A stretch of 64,000 nucleotides of DNA from Cepaea nemoralis (Eukaryota; Mollusca; Gastropoda; Stylommatophora; Helicidae), in contig JACEFZ010011419.1 of NCBI GenBank assembly GCA_014155875.1, forward strand, positions 1 through 64,000. Direction: 5' to 3'. Position 1 is the first letter of the stretch. Each line of letters begins with the position of its first letter. The notes under the pieces are model-generated. The model saw nothing but the letters and a program-made list of their open reading frames with translations. It did not search any database and was not told the DNA's origin. Positions 22,750 through 34,509 of the stretch are shown one piece after another. The position numbers were made by a program, and so were the translations under genes.

Positions 22750-23210
22750 CTGTGAGGACCAACGCAATGAAATCTTCCGCCACTGTGTTTCGAGCGCACA
22801 AAGAGAATTTGCCAATTGCCAAGTGCGTCCGTGATATCTTTGCCTATTCTATTTTTACCTTTTGCCCACATGGGCGCCTCTCCACCGCACCCCCTTCCTG
22901 CCGAGTTGTTTAGCCAATAGCTGATCTTCTGACGTTTTGACCTTTGATCCGTTGACCATACATCCGGCCCATACAATCCACTGATAGCCATCGAATTCGT
23001 GTCTGTCGTCAGTCACTCCAAGCTAGGACACAGATTCAGATAAGTACCTTTAATATTATTGTCATGTAGTGTGTTTCATGTAGTTTTGTGTTGATTTGTG
23101 TTTGACTGTTCTCTGCTGAAGAAGGCTTGGGCCGCAACGTCCAATTTGTTTCTTGTAATCGTGGTTTAGTAAAGCTTACAATCTACTTCTTGTTTTCTGG
23201 TGATCCAGAA
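22750..23210. other. unassigned sequence
   Basis: No coding signal or repeat family recognised. A ctgaagaaggcttgggccgc string at 23116 resembles sequences near retroelement ends, but its supposed hammerhead core is broken. Confidence 0.4.
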
Positions 23211-23212
23211 TC

Positions 23213-23575
<363 letters not shown>

Positions 23576-23579
23576 ATAA

Positions 23580-23858
23580 AGCTGAGTCACAGAGACAATT
23601 ATCATAAACATCAGAAAGAAGTAACAATCGTTGTTTGGCCACGTTATGAGAGGACAACAACTGGAAGATGTGACAACCGTAAAGATTTGCAGAAAGTGAT
23701 TTAGAGTCAGACAGCGTGAGAAGATTCATCACAGCCGTGGTTCTTGGCACGGAAGGGAATCAACACACGAATTGACCCACGACGTCGGAGATTGCCATTT
23801 GTGGAGAGGCATGGTAGCCCACGCTCGCCGGCAAATCTCTGGAAGATGATGATGACTT
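23580..23858 (+). mobile_element. LINE-A 3' tail upstream of receptor 2
   Basis: Colinear with 860-1100 upstream of receptor 1: same ttggccacgttatgagag.acaa core, agatttgc.gaaag, gcgtgagaagatt and a terminal (GAT)n. Both are more like each other than like other LINE-A copies, so this is a duplicated insertion. An extra stretch at 23745-23800 is absent from the first copy. Confidence 0.75.
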
Positions 23859-23925
23859 AATTATTTGCTATTTGCGTCTGTGCTTCTTAGATCTATGTTA
23901 TTTGCATATGTGCTAGTTGCAACTG
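23858..23925. repeat. 15-bp minisatellite upstream of receptor 2
   Basis: About four degenerate units (gctatttgcgtctgtg, atttgcatatgtg), ending less than 20 bp before the receptor ATG. Confidence 0.75.
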
Positions 23926-23943
23926 CGAAGCCAAGAAACAGAA

Positions 23944-24936
23944 ATGATTGATCCCATAAGTGACAGTGACAAAGAATTATACGACATTGTCAACTACGTG
24001 AGTATCACAGGCGCTATTTCTCTTTTCGGTGTGGCCACAAACATCATCAACATCGTGGTGTTCTACAAGCAAGGGTTCAGCAGCACTGTCAACATCAGCT
24101 TGCTGGGACTGGCCACGTCTGACCTCTGCAGTCTCATCTCCATGCTGTGGTATGGTGTGTGTGAGAACCCATTGTTTGTCAATTCTGACATTAATATCTA
24201 TCCTCTGGACATACTGTATCTAACAGCAGGGATACCTCACAGCTGCTTTGCCCGGATCACATCCTGGATTACCGTTTTCGTTACAGCTGAACGGTGCTTG
24301 TGTATAACATTTCCCCTGAAAATAAAGCAAATCATCACCCCAAAGAGAACTATAATAATAATTATTTTCATCTACATGGGAATTTTTGCTACGCTTGTCC
24401 CCGAGTATGCAACATCATACTTTGACTGGAAGTTCATCGACAGCAAGAACAAGACTCTTGTGGGTATGGCTTTCACTAGCGACCGCAAGGATGTTGAGGG
24501 TCTTGTGTTCTTCCTGTATTCAGTTCTAGGATTCGGATCTTTCGTTGCGGTCATTGCGTTCACTGTGATTCTTGTGGTTCAACTCAATCGGAAGTCGAAG
24601 TGGAGAATGAAGGTAACCATTGACAGACACCAGCCTGAGTCAGTCTCTAACCGCGATAGAAAAATCATGTCCATGGTCGTCATGATCGCGACAGTTCTAA
24701 TTGTCTGCTACTCACCAGGCGTGGCTGTTTCCTTGGTTACAGTATTTCAACCCGAATTCGACATTTTTGGTCACTATGTAAATATGTTTTTTGTTTGCTG
24801 GTCATTCGTTGTTATCTTCGAGACCTTCAACTCAAGTGTTAATATCTTCTTTTATTACCACATGAGCTTGAAATATAGAGAGACTTTCCACCAGATATTT
24901 GGCTGTAACCCAGCTATTCAAGCCACGAATACATAA
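23944..24936 (+). CDS. class A 7TM receptor, chemosensory-receptor-like, copy 2 (intact)
   Basis: 330 residues, intronless, paralogous to the receptors at 1189 and 49151 and differing from copy 1 by scattered substitutions. The ATG chosen (MIDPISDSDKELYD) aligns with copy 1; the open frame runs 27 bp further 5' without another ATG. Same landmarks: D in the TM2 SDL, ERC at the end of TM3, an NKT sequon in loop 2, CYSP in TM6, NSSVNIFFYY in TM7, and a C-terminal cysteine (FGCNPA) that could be palmitoylated. GHY before TM7 is missing from copy 1. As in copy 1, loop 2 has no cysteine. Its neighbours are only repeats, so no pathway can be read from context. Confidence 0.93.
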   Translation: MIDPISDSDKELYDIVNYVSITGAISLFGVATNIINIVVFYKQGFSSTVNISLLGLATSDLCSLISMLWYGVCENPLFVNSDINIYPLDILYLTAGIPHSCFARITSWITVFVTAERCLCITFPLKIKQIITPKRTIIIIIFIYMGIFATLVPEYATSYFDWKFIDSKNKTLVGMAFTSDRKDVEGLVFFLYSVLGFGSFVAVIAFTVILVVQLNRKSKWRMKVTIDRHQPESVSNRDRKIMSMVVMIATVLIVCYSPGVAVSLVTVFQPEFDIFGHYVNMFFVCWSFVVIFETFNSSVNIFFYYHMSLKYRETFHQIFGCNPAIQATNT

Positions 24937-25330
24937 ACACAGATAAGCACTGCTGCACAAGATGTCACAGTTACTCTCACTAAACAATCTTTCTACCGCG
25001 TGGACTTCTTCTTAAGTTGACTGGTCTAGGTCAGGCAGCAACTGGTAATTATCGTCGGCAATGTACTACCATGTTGAATATACTGCAGCTGCTCTTGGTA
25101 CACCCAGGATTGAGAAAGAGGAATTTAGATATGCAGAATAAGTGTCATGCATAAACGCTGCATAATGTAAGTTACCTGCCTGATTTATCCCCTTGTCAGA
25201 AATTGCTAATTAGAGGAAAGTTTGTGGATTACACTGTGTTAGCTAATTGAGCTCAACGTTCACATTTGGCGTTGTAGTGTGCTCGGGTTCACTCCCTCGA
25301 TGCTCCCAACCCAACCAAGCCAACCCGCGA
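24937..25330. other. receptor 2 3' flank
   Basis: The start aligns with the 3' flank of receptor 1 (aacacagata.gcac, cacaagatgtca). A tRNA B-box-like gggttcactcc near 25288 may mark an old SINE head. No gene. Confidence 0.5.
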
Positions 25331-26009
25331 CAAAATAATCGTTTATTCTGAATAGATTTAACGTCCCTGGATACACAAGTACACAACTAGAAATGGCTCA
25401 CGAAAAGATCACAGTAACTGGTCTTGGTATCCCGAAGGGATGGGAAGGAGGATGTTATGTGGCAATGTTTAATTCTATTACTTTACTGCTGGGCAGGGCA
25501 GGTTTCCTTCATGGCAATCTCCCTTCCCTGGTTAAAACAACGAGTCCCCCCACCAATTACTGTAAGTAACATGTCATTCAATTCAGCAGCATGTCCTTTG
25601 TCAGAACCTCGCTCCCATAAAAACCTTCAGGAAAACCTCTCGATCGTAATCAAGATGTCCCGCATCCGATACACCCATCTGGAGATCATCCGCCACAATC
25701 CTGCACCCATCTTCTCTTGGGCCTTCCTCTTCCTCTCTTCCCAGGCACATATCCCTCCATTATTGTTCTCTCCAAACTTTCGTGACGTTTCAAGTGACCA
25801 AAATATTTCAATTTGTTTTGTTTTATCGTTTTTAATAGCCATCCTTCTTAAATATTCAGCTCTTGAAGTATTGATGCGTTTGTTCTTTTCTTTACCCAAG
25901 CTATTCTTAGAACTCGTCTATAACATTTATATTCAAAAGCATTTATGCGCTGCTCAGCTTGTTTAGCAAGTGTCCAGTTCTCACAGGCGTATGTTGCAAT
26001 GGGAAAGAT

Positions 26010-26153
26010 TTAAAAAAAAATTAAGTTGCATGTACTTCACAAGGCGTAGCAGTCAACCCCAGCATTTACGCTGTTCGTGATTCCTGGGCAAATTTTACGT
26101 TCAGATGTTTGCCATTGCTTTCTCAACGACCGGCTCCTATACCTTTTTCTTTT
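26010..26153 (-). mobile_element. SINE-A insertion in LINE-B, with 11-bp target duplication
   Basis: Flanked by atgggaaagat at 25999-26009 and 26154-26164. The body has the SINE-A central domain on the minus strand (aaagcaatggcaaacatc, tgcccaggaatcac). 5'-truncated. Confidence 0.85.
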
Positions 26154-26719
26154 ATGGGAAAGATGCATGCTCTTAAAAATCTAATTTTTGTAGTTCTGTC
26201 TGTCCCATTCCATAATTTATTCAGTTGCTTTAGTCTTTGAAGAGCAATTGATAGTCGTCGTTTAATTTCTTTCATTGTGTCACCGTTGTTGGTAATCAAT
26301 GACCCAAGATATTCAAAATTGTCCACCACCTCCAATTTTTCCTCATTAACATATATTTCTTTCTCCATAGTGGTTTTATCTGTATGCATTATCTTTGTTT
26401 TTGCTATGTTAAGATACAAGTTGTGATTTTCACTATTCAATTGGGTTGAGGCTATTAGGTTTTCTATACCAGTCTGTGCTGTGGATAGCAATACTGTATC
26501 ACCATCATACTGAATCTCTGGTATGTCAAGACCACCGATATTTAGGGCATCATATAGCTCCCTATTTATATCATCTCTTATATTTTTCATTATATTTTCA
26601 GCGTACAGGTTAAACACACAGGGGGACAGCACACATCCTTGACGGACTCCTTGCTTGATGTCAAACCAATCTGATGTCTCGCTATCTATTCTAACCGCTG
26701 CGTATTGGTCTAGATAGAG

Positions 26720-27180
26720 CAGTGGTTCTCAACCTTTTTTGGCCCATTCCCCCCTTCACCATATTTTCAGAACGCCATTCCCCCCCCCCCCTTCCTATAA
26801 AAAATGTGGCCCGTTCCCCCCTTCACCGTATTTTCAGAACGTCATTCCCCCCCCCCCCTCCCCTTTCATATTTCCTATCTAAAAATCCCCTCACCCCTAC
26901 ACAGTATACGTAAAAGTGGAAGGCAAATGTAATAGCATATACTAAAACAAGTATAGACATCCACATAAAACATGATTTGTGGGTCTACTTACTTTATAAA
27001 ATGAATTTTAGAAGGACGAGACATACATAACTGTAAAGTATGAAGGGAAAAACTATGTCAAGTAATCGGTTCTTGCATTAACACGATCTTGAAATGGTCT
27101 TCATTCCCCCCCCCCCCCCTGGAAACCCTGAAATTCCCCCCTGGGGGGGGGGGGAATTCCCCACCGGTTGAGAACCACTG
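26720..27180. mobile_element. hAT-type MITE, 461 bp, with 8-bp target duplication
   Basis: Inverted ends cagtggttctcaacc and ggttgagaaccactg, flanked by agatagag at 26712-26719 and 27181-27188. No coding sequence. The interior is full of poly-C runs next to ccattcccc, and the 3' side has facing C and G runs (27107-27155). It splits the LINE-B RT. Confidence 0.95.
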
Positions 27181-27479
27181 AGATAGAGCATTCTTATGAG
27201 TTGTATTACATGTGGTGGAAAGGCTATATTCTTCATGATTTCCCAAAGTTTCTGATGTTGTACACAGTGAAATGTCTTTGAATAATCCACAAAACATGAG
27301 AATGGGTTTACATCAAATTCTCTGCACTTCTCTATTATTAAACGCATATTGAGAATGTGACTCTTGTTCCTCTTCCTTGTCTAAATCCAGCTTGAACCAC
27401 GTTAATTTCTTCTGCCATTTTCTTACGAAGTCTTCTCATAATGATTTTCGTCGAATTTTACTTGCATGACCGATCAGGG

Positions 27480-28125
27480 CAACAGTTCTATAGTTGGTGA
27501 AGTAACATGTACACATACACAATTACGTACACGTGGAAAATATTGAGACTAAACTATGTGTTAAACAGACTACTACTATGTTTATTTTCTATCAAGGTAA
27601 ATCATGATGGTTTGCGATATGATGATAGTGAACTGGCGATTTCGAGACATAAGCCAGCCATTCACATATACTAGGTAGTAATGTAAAATGATAGTCATAT
27701 GAAATGATGTAAACAATAATATCATTTTACATCTACAGTTACGATGAAATACGTAACTTAACATCTGACTTTATAGGAATACACGTCTCAGAATGGTATT
27801 TCGACGTGGTCAGCTGGGACTGTTTTTTTTTTTTTTTTTTGGTGCTAATGCCAGTCTTTTCTAAACCAGGTTATTCCTCGTTTCCACTGAACAGGATCAT
27901 GTAACCGAGCGTTGTGGTTGAGAACTATAGATAGACGACCAAGAATGCGTAATTTCTAAGATATACACACATAAAATCATATATATACATATACTAACAT
28001 ACAAGTATGCACAAATAATGATGTCTGGCACGGTCTTTCATTCATATGTAACGTTTTTACTATCCCTCTCTCCTCTTCTCTCTATCTCTCTCAGTACTTT
28101 TCGGCAGCCGACCAGGTCCTGTCAT
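27480..28125. other. unassigned sequence
   Basis: Contains an 18-20 nt T run near 27822. No coding or repeat family recognised. Confidence 0.45.
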
Positions 28126-28127
28126 TA

Positions 28128-28612
28128 CAAATGCTGCCTTCACCTTGTCTGTCACGTCATAACAGTGTGCAGCGCAGAACAGCCACTCTGTTTCCTTAAT
28201 GACGAATACCCACAGGATATCTGGATCCGAGTCTGCACAGATGGGTCAGCACAAAATGCTGTACGAAATGGAGGAGCGGGAGTGTACATAGAATACCCAA
28301 ATAATACTAGGGACACAGCCAGAGTTCCAACAGGAAGGTACTGGTACATAACTATGATGCTGAAATTGAGGCAATCAAGATAGCTACAGAGAAATTACAA
28401 AATACCAACCATGGTACACAACCTGTGGTAATATTGACAGATGCAAATTCCGTAATAGAGGCGCTCCTGTCTGGGAAATTGCCAGTTCTGAGGACACTAC
28501 TTTCTGAACTTAGCAGTCAGCGTAAGGTCACCATACAGTGGATACAATCCCACTGTGGAGTCCCCGGAAACGACAGAGCTGATCGCTTTGTACTATGTGT
28601 GCAATTTGGCGT
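28128..28612 (+). mobile_element. LINE RNase H domain fragment
   Basis: RNase H signature in two frames: CTDGSAQNAVRNGGAGVYIE, then after a frameshift near 28345 YDAEIEAIKIATEKL, VVILTDANSVIEALL, and the C-terminal QWIQSHCGVPGNDRADRF. D, E, D and H/D catalytic positions are all recognisable. It stands alone, with no RT upstream; probably the 3' end of an RNase H-bearing LINE. Confidence 0.8.
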
Positions 28613-28789
28613 CATAGATTTTTTAACGCTGAGCGTAAAGTTATACGTGTGTTTCTTCTCTTTCCTTCTGGATAATGTCTTTGTTGTATAATGAGATATT
28701 TATTGTTATGCTATCCGAAGCGATCCATCACATCCCTCCTCGAAAGATATAATTGATCCCACACTAACTGTGACTTAAAAGAATGTACA

Positions 28790-28852
28790 AGCTAGTTAGT
28801 TAGTTAGCTAGTTAGTTAGTTAGTTAGTTAGTTAGTTAATTAGTTAGTTAGT
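28790..28852. repeat. (TTAG)n tail of LINE-D copy 1
   Basis: Tetranucleotide tail directly abutting the 3' end of the minus-strand LINE-D. The same arrangement is seen at 44575-44600. Confidence 0.9.
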
Positions 28853-30465
28853 CGACAGATCATCCTCATTGTACATCGAACCATTTAGTCCATAAGTGTT
28901 GGGATCCCCTCCTCAGCAAATCCCGCAGCGTGTAGCGGCTAACGACACCAGTTCTGTGTTGGTTTATCAATCTTCTTTGGCTTCCTGCGTAGTGTTCTTG
29001 TTTGGCAACTACTCTTTTAATTTGCTGTTCTTGCAGTCTGGCCATGGTTGTAGATTCAGTCATCACTTGGTTCACGCAAAAGTCTTACTTCTCGTAGGGC
29101 ATTCAGAATGGCAGCCTGGTCCATGGCGCGTCCGCCCTCCACCGTAGCCTCACCTGCGAGCTTGTCAGTCCGCTCATTTCCTTGTACTCCCGCATGCCCT
29201 GGCACGAAGATGAAACTAATCTTTGCCAGCCGAGACCACTCCAGAGACAGCAACTATTCTCTTCGGAGCAACCCCACCTCAATCTTCTTGATGATGTTCA
29301 TTGAGTCGCTAAGGAACTAAGGAAACATGCCCTAGTGAATGTCTGCGTCTCGAGCCATGTTATTGCCTTACTTACTGCCATGACTTCCATAGTCAGGCTA
29401 CTTGTAGTTTCAGTGAAAGCACAAGAGTCCTCCTTTACAATTATCCCTCCGGCCCGAGCCGTAAAGGCCCATGAGCTCCTCACATGTCGGACGACCGACC
29501 CATCTGTGTAGATGACAGCATCACCGTCTTGCGAAATTCTCGAAAATCAACGCTTGTACTTCAGTCTCCACAGCAGCCGGATTTTCTTGTCTGCATTTTC
29601 TATCTAGTTGGATACAAACTGAAAAGGATGTGCAGAAATCTGTTGGCACTTGTACCCACTCCTCGCCAGGTTCTAAGTCCTCAAGTGAACACACCTGTTG
29701 AAGAATGTCTTCGGCTTGACCCATCCACGACCGTCCTCTTTTCAACCTGCTGCCCTTTACCTTCATAATTTCACTATGCAGTGGGTGTTGTGTGTTTGCG
29801 TTAATTCTGAGGTAGGCGCGTGCTCTGCAAACTTGTATTCTGTCTTCAATGGTTGGAAAATCAAGAAGGTAGCCCATCGCCCTGTATGCTGTATCTCTTG
29901 TACATTCAAGAATAATGCGCATAGCTTCATGCTGTATCCTTTCCATCCTTTCTATCTGCTTACGGCTGAGAGTCAGGATTGCCATTGCATACTCAAATGC
30001 AAACATGACCAGCCCCTCGTACAGAAGACATAGATGGCGCTGCTCAGAGTTTGCAGCCGCCATCACCCAGCATCGCAGCCAAACCTCGCTTGGCCTTTGT
30101 TATCACCTGGTCGATGTGCTCATTATAAGCAAGACTTCGATCATACCGTATCCCCAGGTAATTCATTGCCTGCGTTCTTTCCACCGTCTAGAACACAGCT
30201 TTACAGTTGGTGTTGGAGTGTTGACAATATGATTATTAAACGAGAACCAAGTCACTGTTGCCTTTGTTGGGTTGACCATTGCCCCAGCTTCAACACACCA
30301 AGTACTTATGCGATTGAGTTCGGTTTGTAGTTCCACAGCAACCTGCTCTCAATCCTTACCCTGACGATACACTAAACTCACTGTGTAGGCGTTGAACAGT
30401 ACTGGAGATAATGGTGATCCCTGTGGTAGGCCAGGATATATTGTTGTTGGTTCAAGAATGTACAA
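28853..30465 (-). mobile_element. LINE-D copy 1 (RT thumb + RNase H, 5'-truncated)
   Basis: Minus strand. An RT palm fragment (GSPLSPVLFNAY at about 30400) has lost the YADD segment that copy 2 retains. Then thumb and connector (YEGLVMFAFEYAMAILTLSR, ERMERIQHEAMRIILECTRD), RNase H N-half (YTDGSVV, ARAGGIIVKED) and C-half (FVPGHAGVQGNERTDKLAG), and a 3' end identical in layout to 44600. RT-RNase H order and a tetranucleotide tail suit the I/R1-like LINE groups. Confidence 0.88.
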
Positions 30466-30564
30466 GCATTTAAGCTAAACATACACATTTACATTCAGTT
30501 AGAAATATGGAAAGGCTATGAGTTTAAACAAACTACCACTGTGTTTATTAACCTTTCAAGAACG

Positions 30565-31017
30565 TTCAACAGAATAGATCATCACCATCATCATCCTCTT
30601 CTACTTTTGCCGTTAAGTGTCGTGGGGATGAATAATAGGCGCTCCAGCGCCCGATGGGTGGCATTGGACAGTGTAATTCCGTGTGATTGTACGATGCCTT
30701 TGATGTCGTCAATAAAATTTTTCGTGGGCGTCCTCTTGATCTTGTCGCGGATGATCTTTGATGTAGAGTCAGTGATGGTAGATGATGGTGTTGCATTCTA
30801 ATGATATAGCCAAACCATTTGATTTTCTGGCTTTCAATAAATGTGGCACAAGGTGTTAATCACACTGTCTGTCTGATAACAACATTTCTTACTCCGTCTC
30901 TGATTGTTAAGATGGCAGCTCGCCTCAGGCATCTCATCTCACAGGTATTGATTTTGTGAAGGTGTGATTTGGATAATGTCTAAGTTTGAGATTGGTAGCG
31001 TAGGGTTGGTGTGAATA
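30565..31017 (-). mobile_element. LINE ORF2 C-terminal fragment with 5' foldback
   Basis: Minus-strand reading: TPTLRYQSQT, HKINTCEMRCLRRAAILTIR, IKWFGYIIRM, then a basic GRPRK segment. Typical LINE tail. Its 5' end (30981-31017) is repeated inverted at 31025-31061, as expected of a 5' inversion at integration. Confidence 0.75.
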
Positions 31018-31061
31018 TGCTGTTTATTCACACCAACCTTATGCTACCAATCTCAAACTTA
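30981..31061. repeat. 37-bp perfect-pairing hairpin
   Basis: Arms 30981-31017 and 31025-31061 with a 7-nt loop (tgctgtt). The only two differences are G/T pairs that would still pair in RNA. The left arm is LINE sequence. Confidence 0.95.
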
Positions 31062-31127
31062 CAATAGATGATAGGGGTAAATCAAACATGTTGCTAAAAT
31101 GTTAATGACATGAGGATGATTATAATA

Positions 31128-31890
31128 CGAGAGGAAGTCAATAAATAAGTCACAAATGGCTGTAGAACGATAACTAAATGTGACAACAACTTGAAACAAG
31201 TTGATTTTTATACATACGTTGTCCCTTTTTTATCAACATAATTTCCACCAAAATTGATGCACTTATCCCATCGTTTTATCAGTCCTCCCAAACCGGCCGC
31301 ATAGAACTGAGTGCTCTGTTTTCTAAACCACTTTTTCACTTCACATTCAACTTCGGTGTCATTCGTGAAATGACAATCGATCATGCATCGTGCTGTATGC
31401 TGAACCATGTGAGCACCCTATTGCAGATGCTACTGAGGCTATCGTTACTCGCCTGCCATCTCTAATCATCTCCTCCACCCGCTGCACGGATACTTCTCTT
31501 GCAATCTCAACAGGACGACCAGATCTGATTTCATCAACAATTTTAGAGCGTCCTTGAGAAAATTATTTCTACCAACCTATGTACCGCTTTAAGGGACAAA
31601 CATTTGTCAGCATAAACGGGAAGAATGTCCTTATGAATGTCCTTTGCAGGCAGTCCTTTTGCCCATAAAAAACGCACAACAGCATGTGCTCTTTGATTGT
31701 ACACGCCTTAAGTAAATTCGCCATTTTGTTTATGCGCTGCGCATGCTCATGAGACACCTAGCGCCACCTGACGAACAGGAATATAAAGTTCGATGTTGCT
31801 GTCACCTAATGACGCCTGTATAAAGACACCAACTATATTTATCCTGCACTCCCACAGAACTGTGTGAGTTACTTATTGACTCACCATCCT
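31128..31890 (-). mobile_element. internally deleted mariner-type transposon (SETMAR-like)
   Basis: 763 bp bounded by TA (31126-31127, 31891-31892) and inverted ends sharing agtcaataa.taa.tcaca. On the minus strand the transposase N-terminus is readable (KFSQGRSKIVDEIRSGRP, RVEEMIRDGRRVTIASVAS) and then jumps to the C-terminus (EVKKWFRKQSTQFYAAGLGG, IKRWDKCINFGGNYVDK). The whole DD34D catalytic core is missing, so it could move only with help from another copy. Confidence 0.92.
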
Positions 31891-31894
31891 TAGT

Positions 31895-32245
31895 TGATGT
31901 TTAGATACGCTGGTGGTATGTCATGAGAGAATTATATATGATCAAATGGCATTTACACCATGTAGAAAACAACCTGTAGGTAATTGATTGGCACAACTGG
32001 CGAATAAACTATGAATAGGCTCACTTTGAGACTTGTTGCACATTCAGCTTGCAGAATCCCCATTGGCCCCCTGCACGAGGATACGCCGCTCTATTATGTG
32101 AGTGGATTGCTGATTGTCCGTGGTTCCTGTCAGATCTGTAAAGATACAAACGACGATTAGTAGTATCTATCTGTCTACACATCTGATAATATATATTCAC
32201 ATACACGTATACAATTTAGTGTTTCTCATCTAATTTCTAATAGTC
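31895..32245. other. unassigned sequence
   Basis: No feature recognised. Confidence 0.4.
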
Positions 32246-32247
32246 TA

Positions 32248-32249
<2 letters not shown>

Positions 32250-32334
<85 letters not shown>

Positions 32335-32346
32335 CCCCCCCCCCCC
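32250..32346. repeat. (TC)n microsatellite and poly-C
   Basis: About 80 bp of TC repeats followed by a run of about 13 C. Confidence 0.97.
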
Positions 32347-32349
32347 ATG

Positions 32350-33525
32350 TGTCTGTCTGATGGGCTTTTGAAGCACAAATCGGTCGAACATCAAAAGCTT
32401 CCTCTGGCTTTCCTCATGCAGACATGATCATGCATTCTAAGTGAACGGGTGACATACATTTTTTTTAAATCTCAATTGTTTCACACAAATGTTGGTAGGA
32501 TTTCGAAGAGTTGGTCAAAACAATCAATATTATTTTCGACGTTCTCAACAGTCTGTTTAAGGTCAGGGATTTCTCCCGAAGTGTCAGTTTGTTTTGTGCT
32601 TCGGCCGACAGAAGGAGGAATCTCTATGTCCTTCATGTTCATGAATAGGCTACACACTCCAGTGGCTTGGATAATGTGGATTTCTCCAAATTATCAATTA
32701 CAACACCAACAAAACAGTTTCCACTGTGACACCGCAAAGAGAAGAGTTGGAACAATAAGTAACTAAGAAGATTCATAAGCTTGCGATTTGAAAGAGAAAA
32801 CAGAAACAAAGAACTAAAACTGGCCATAAGAACAGAAGACAAAAGATACATATTATATTGGTTTTACCTGAGTTTACAGCTAGGAATTCTTTCAGCTGTG
32901 TTTCGAATGCGGGTAAGCGGGATTACAAACCGCGTCCGTAACCCAATCGACACGGACAGGACATTTGTAAGGTGTGACGAGTAAAAAATAATAATTATGA
33001 ACATCGTTAGTCTAATATATGTCTAGATACAAGTTAATTGTTGAGTGCACTGATTCAAATTTTGAGAGGGATACCAATCAGCCAGAAAGCTCGCCTACGT
33101 TTGAGTAAACTAATAGTTAGAAATAAATCATAACAAATTTATACTGCTAAGAATGTAAGTGATAATGACTTCTATCCTCGGGCAAAGCCACAATAATACC
33201 AGACTCACATATTTGAAATATTTGTTCTAGATCATATGTCTACAACCTACTCCAGACAGAAGAGATAGACACGTCCAGCAAAAAGCAGAATATACACTGA
33301 CATTGAATAAAATAACACTGTCTTGACTGCCAGGTTAACATATGATCAACTAAAACGTGTGTACGACAATTCAGTGACACAGACATCCTACACACGTTAG
33401 CTCGCATGCCGGCTTCGGGCGGAAGAGCGCAATTGGGAGGATACTAGCCTTATCCTGGTGCGAGGAAATGCAACCCAAAGACAAAATAAGTCATGGCAGG
33501 GCAGACCAGGTCCTAAGCCTTGGTT
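32350..33525. other. mostly unassigned, with a SINE-A head fragment
   Basis: 32884-32965 on the minus strand matches the head of the SINE at 47660-47915 (gttacggacgc.gtttgtaat, then cccgc and acacagctg). I see nothing else recognisable in 1.2 kb. Confidence 0.5.
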
Positions 33526-33798
33526 GGCTGCTGGTCTAGGATCGAAGCTCGGACAGGCGGACAGTTAGAGCATTGCTTTGCTGATCCGGCAGCTTCTGCA
33601 GCTTGTCTTGTTCCAGATGTATAGGTGTTAACTTTCCTCTGGAGTGAACTAGGCAGGCCGAGAGAGGGATCATGCTGCATGGGCAACACATGGTTTCTTT
33701 AATTTAGCCCAGGCTTTGTGCCGAGAGAGGCAGGCCGAGAGAAGGATCATGCTGCATGGGCAACACATGGTTTCTTTATTTTAGCCCAGGCTTTGTGC
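33525..33798 (+). repeat. dispersed repeat with a 77-bp tandem duplication
   Basis: 33651-33727 is repeated at 33728-33798 (aggcaggccgagaga, gcatgggcaacacatggt, ttagcccaggctttgtg). The same sequence occurs inverted at 35495-35705. It looks like a short interspersed element of unknown class. Confidence 0.75.
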
Positions 33799-34490
33799 TA
33801 TGGAGAGGAAACAAAAGTCCTCGTCTACCAAGCCTGTGTCCTTAGTACTCTTCTTTATGGCAGTGAAACCTGGACAACTTACTCACGCCAAGAGAAACGT
33901 TTAAACAGCTTTCATATGCGGTGTCTGCGAAGAATACTTGGTATTAAGTGGCAAGACAAAATCACACATACTGAAGTATTGGAAAGATCAGGTTGTGTGA
34001 CGGTGTATTCCATGCTCAGTCTTCGTAGACTTAGATGGATAGGACACGTTAGGAAGATGGATGATGGTAGAATACCAAAGGCCATCTTTTTTGGTGAATT
34101 ACAGACGGGTAGGAGATCTCAGGGTCGGCCTCTACTACGATACAAAGATGTGTGTAAGCGGGACATGATTGATACAGGCATTGATAATGCACATTGGGAG
34201 CACGTCGCCGCTGAACGTGTTGCATGGAGGGCAACTATCAGAAATGGAATAAAGACAACGGAGAAAATGATAGCAGTTAAAGCACACACAGAGCGTGAGA
34301 GACGTAAGATGGTGCCAAATGGTGGAAATGACCATGTTTTCACATGCACCTACTGTGGGCAAACATTTGCAGCAAGAATTGGCCTTACCAGCCACACTCG
34401 CCACCGCCATGGATCGTAGTTATTAAGCCTTTTTGAAGCACAATGTACCAAACTATCGTCTGTCAAGACGGAAAGGTGCCAATGAATATC
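33796..34490 (+). mobile_element. LINE-C ORF2 C-terminus, open frame, with C2H2 finger
   Basis: About 207 open codons to a stop at 34419: YGEETKVLVYQACVLSTLLY, GSETWTTYSRQEKRLNSFHM, RRLRWIGHVRKMDDGRIPKA, RPLLRYKDVCKRDMIDTGID, then a zinc finger CTYCGQTFAARIGLTSHTRH (CxxC...HxxxxH spacing). This is the region after the RT palm in one of the widespread LINE lineages with a terminal finger for nucleic-acid binding. 5'-truncated but otherwise undamaged, hence fairly young. The 3' UTR matches 9170-9215. Confidence 0.88.
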
Positions 34491-34509
34491 CAACACCACA
34501 GTGATATGT

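Larger units (their letters stand above)
25335..27478 (-). mobile_element. LINE-B ORF2, copy 2, interrupted by a SINE and a hAT MITE
   Basis: Minus strand, 5'-truncated at the RT start (LIGHASKI near 27470). RT fingers NREVQR/KCREFDVNPFSCFVDYSK lie upstream of the MITE (26720-27180) and RT continues after it with RQGCVLSPCVFNLYAENI. The palm box reads YDGD instead of YADD, so it is catalytically dead. Thumb, connector and the YFGHLKRHESLERT tail follow. A SINE is inserted at 26010-26153. The 3' UTR extends to about 25335. Confidence 0.88.

Noticed and set aside
23116..23142. Possible hammerhead ribozyme (ctgaagaaggcttgggccgcaa)
   Set aside because: The GAA core is GCA here and no stem I pairing is found.
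27058..27347. Small proteins ending in glycine/proline runs
   Set aside because: LINE-B RT running into the poly-C/G of the hAT MITE.
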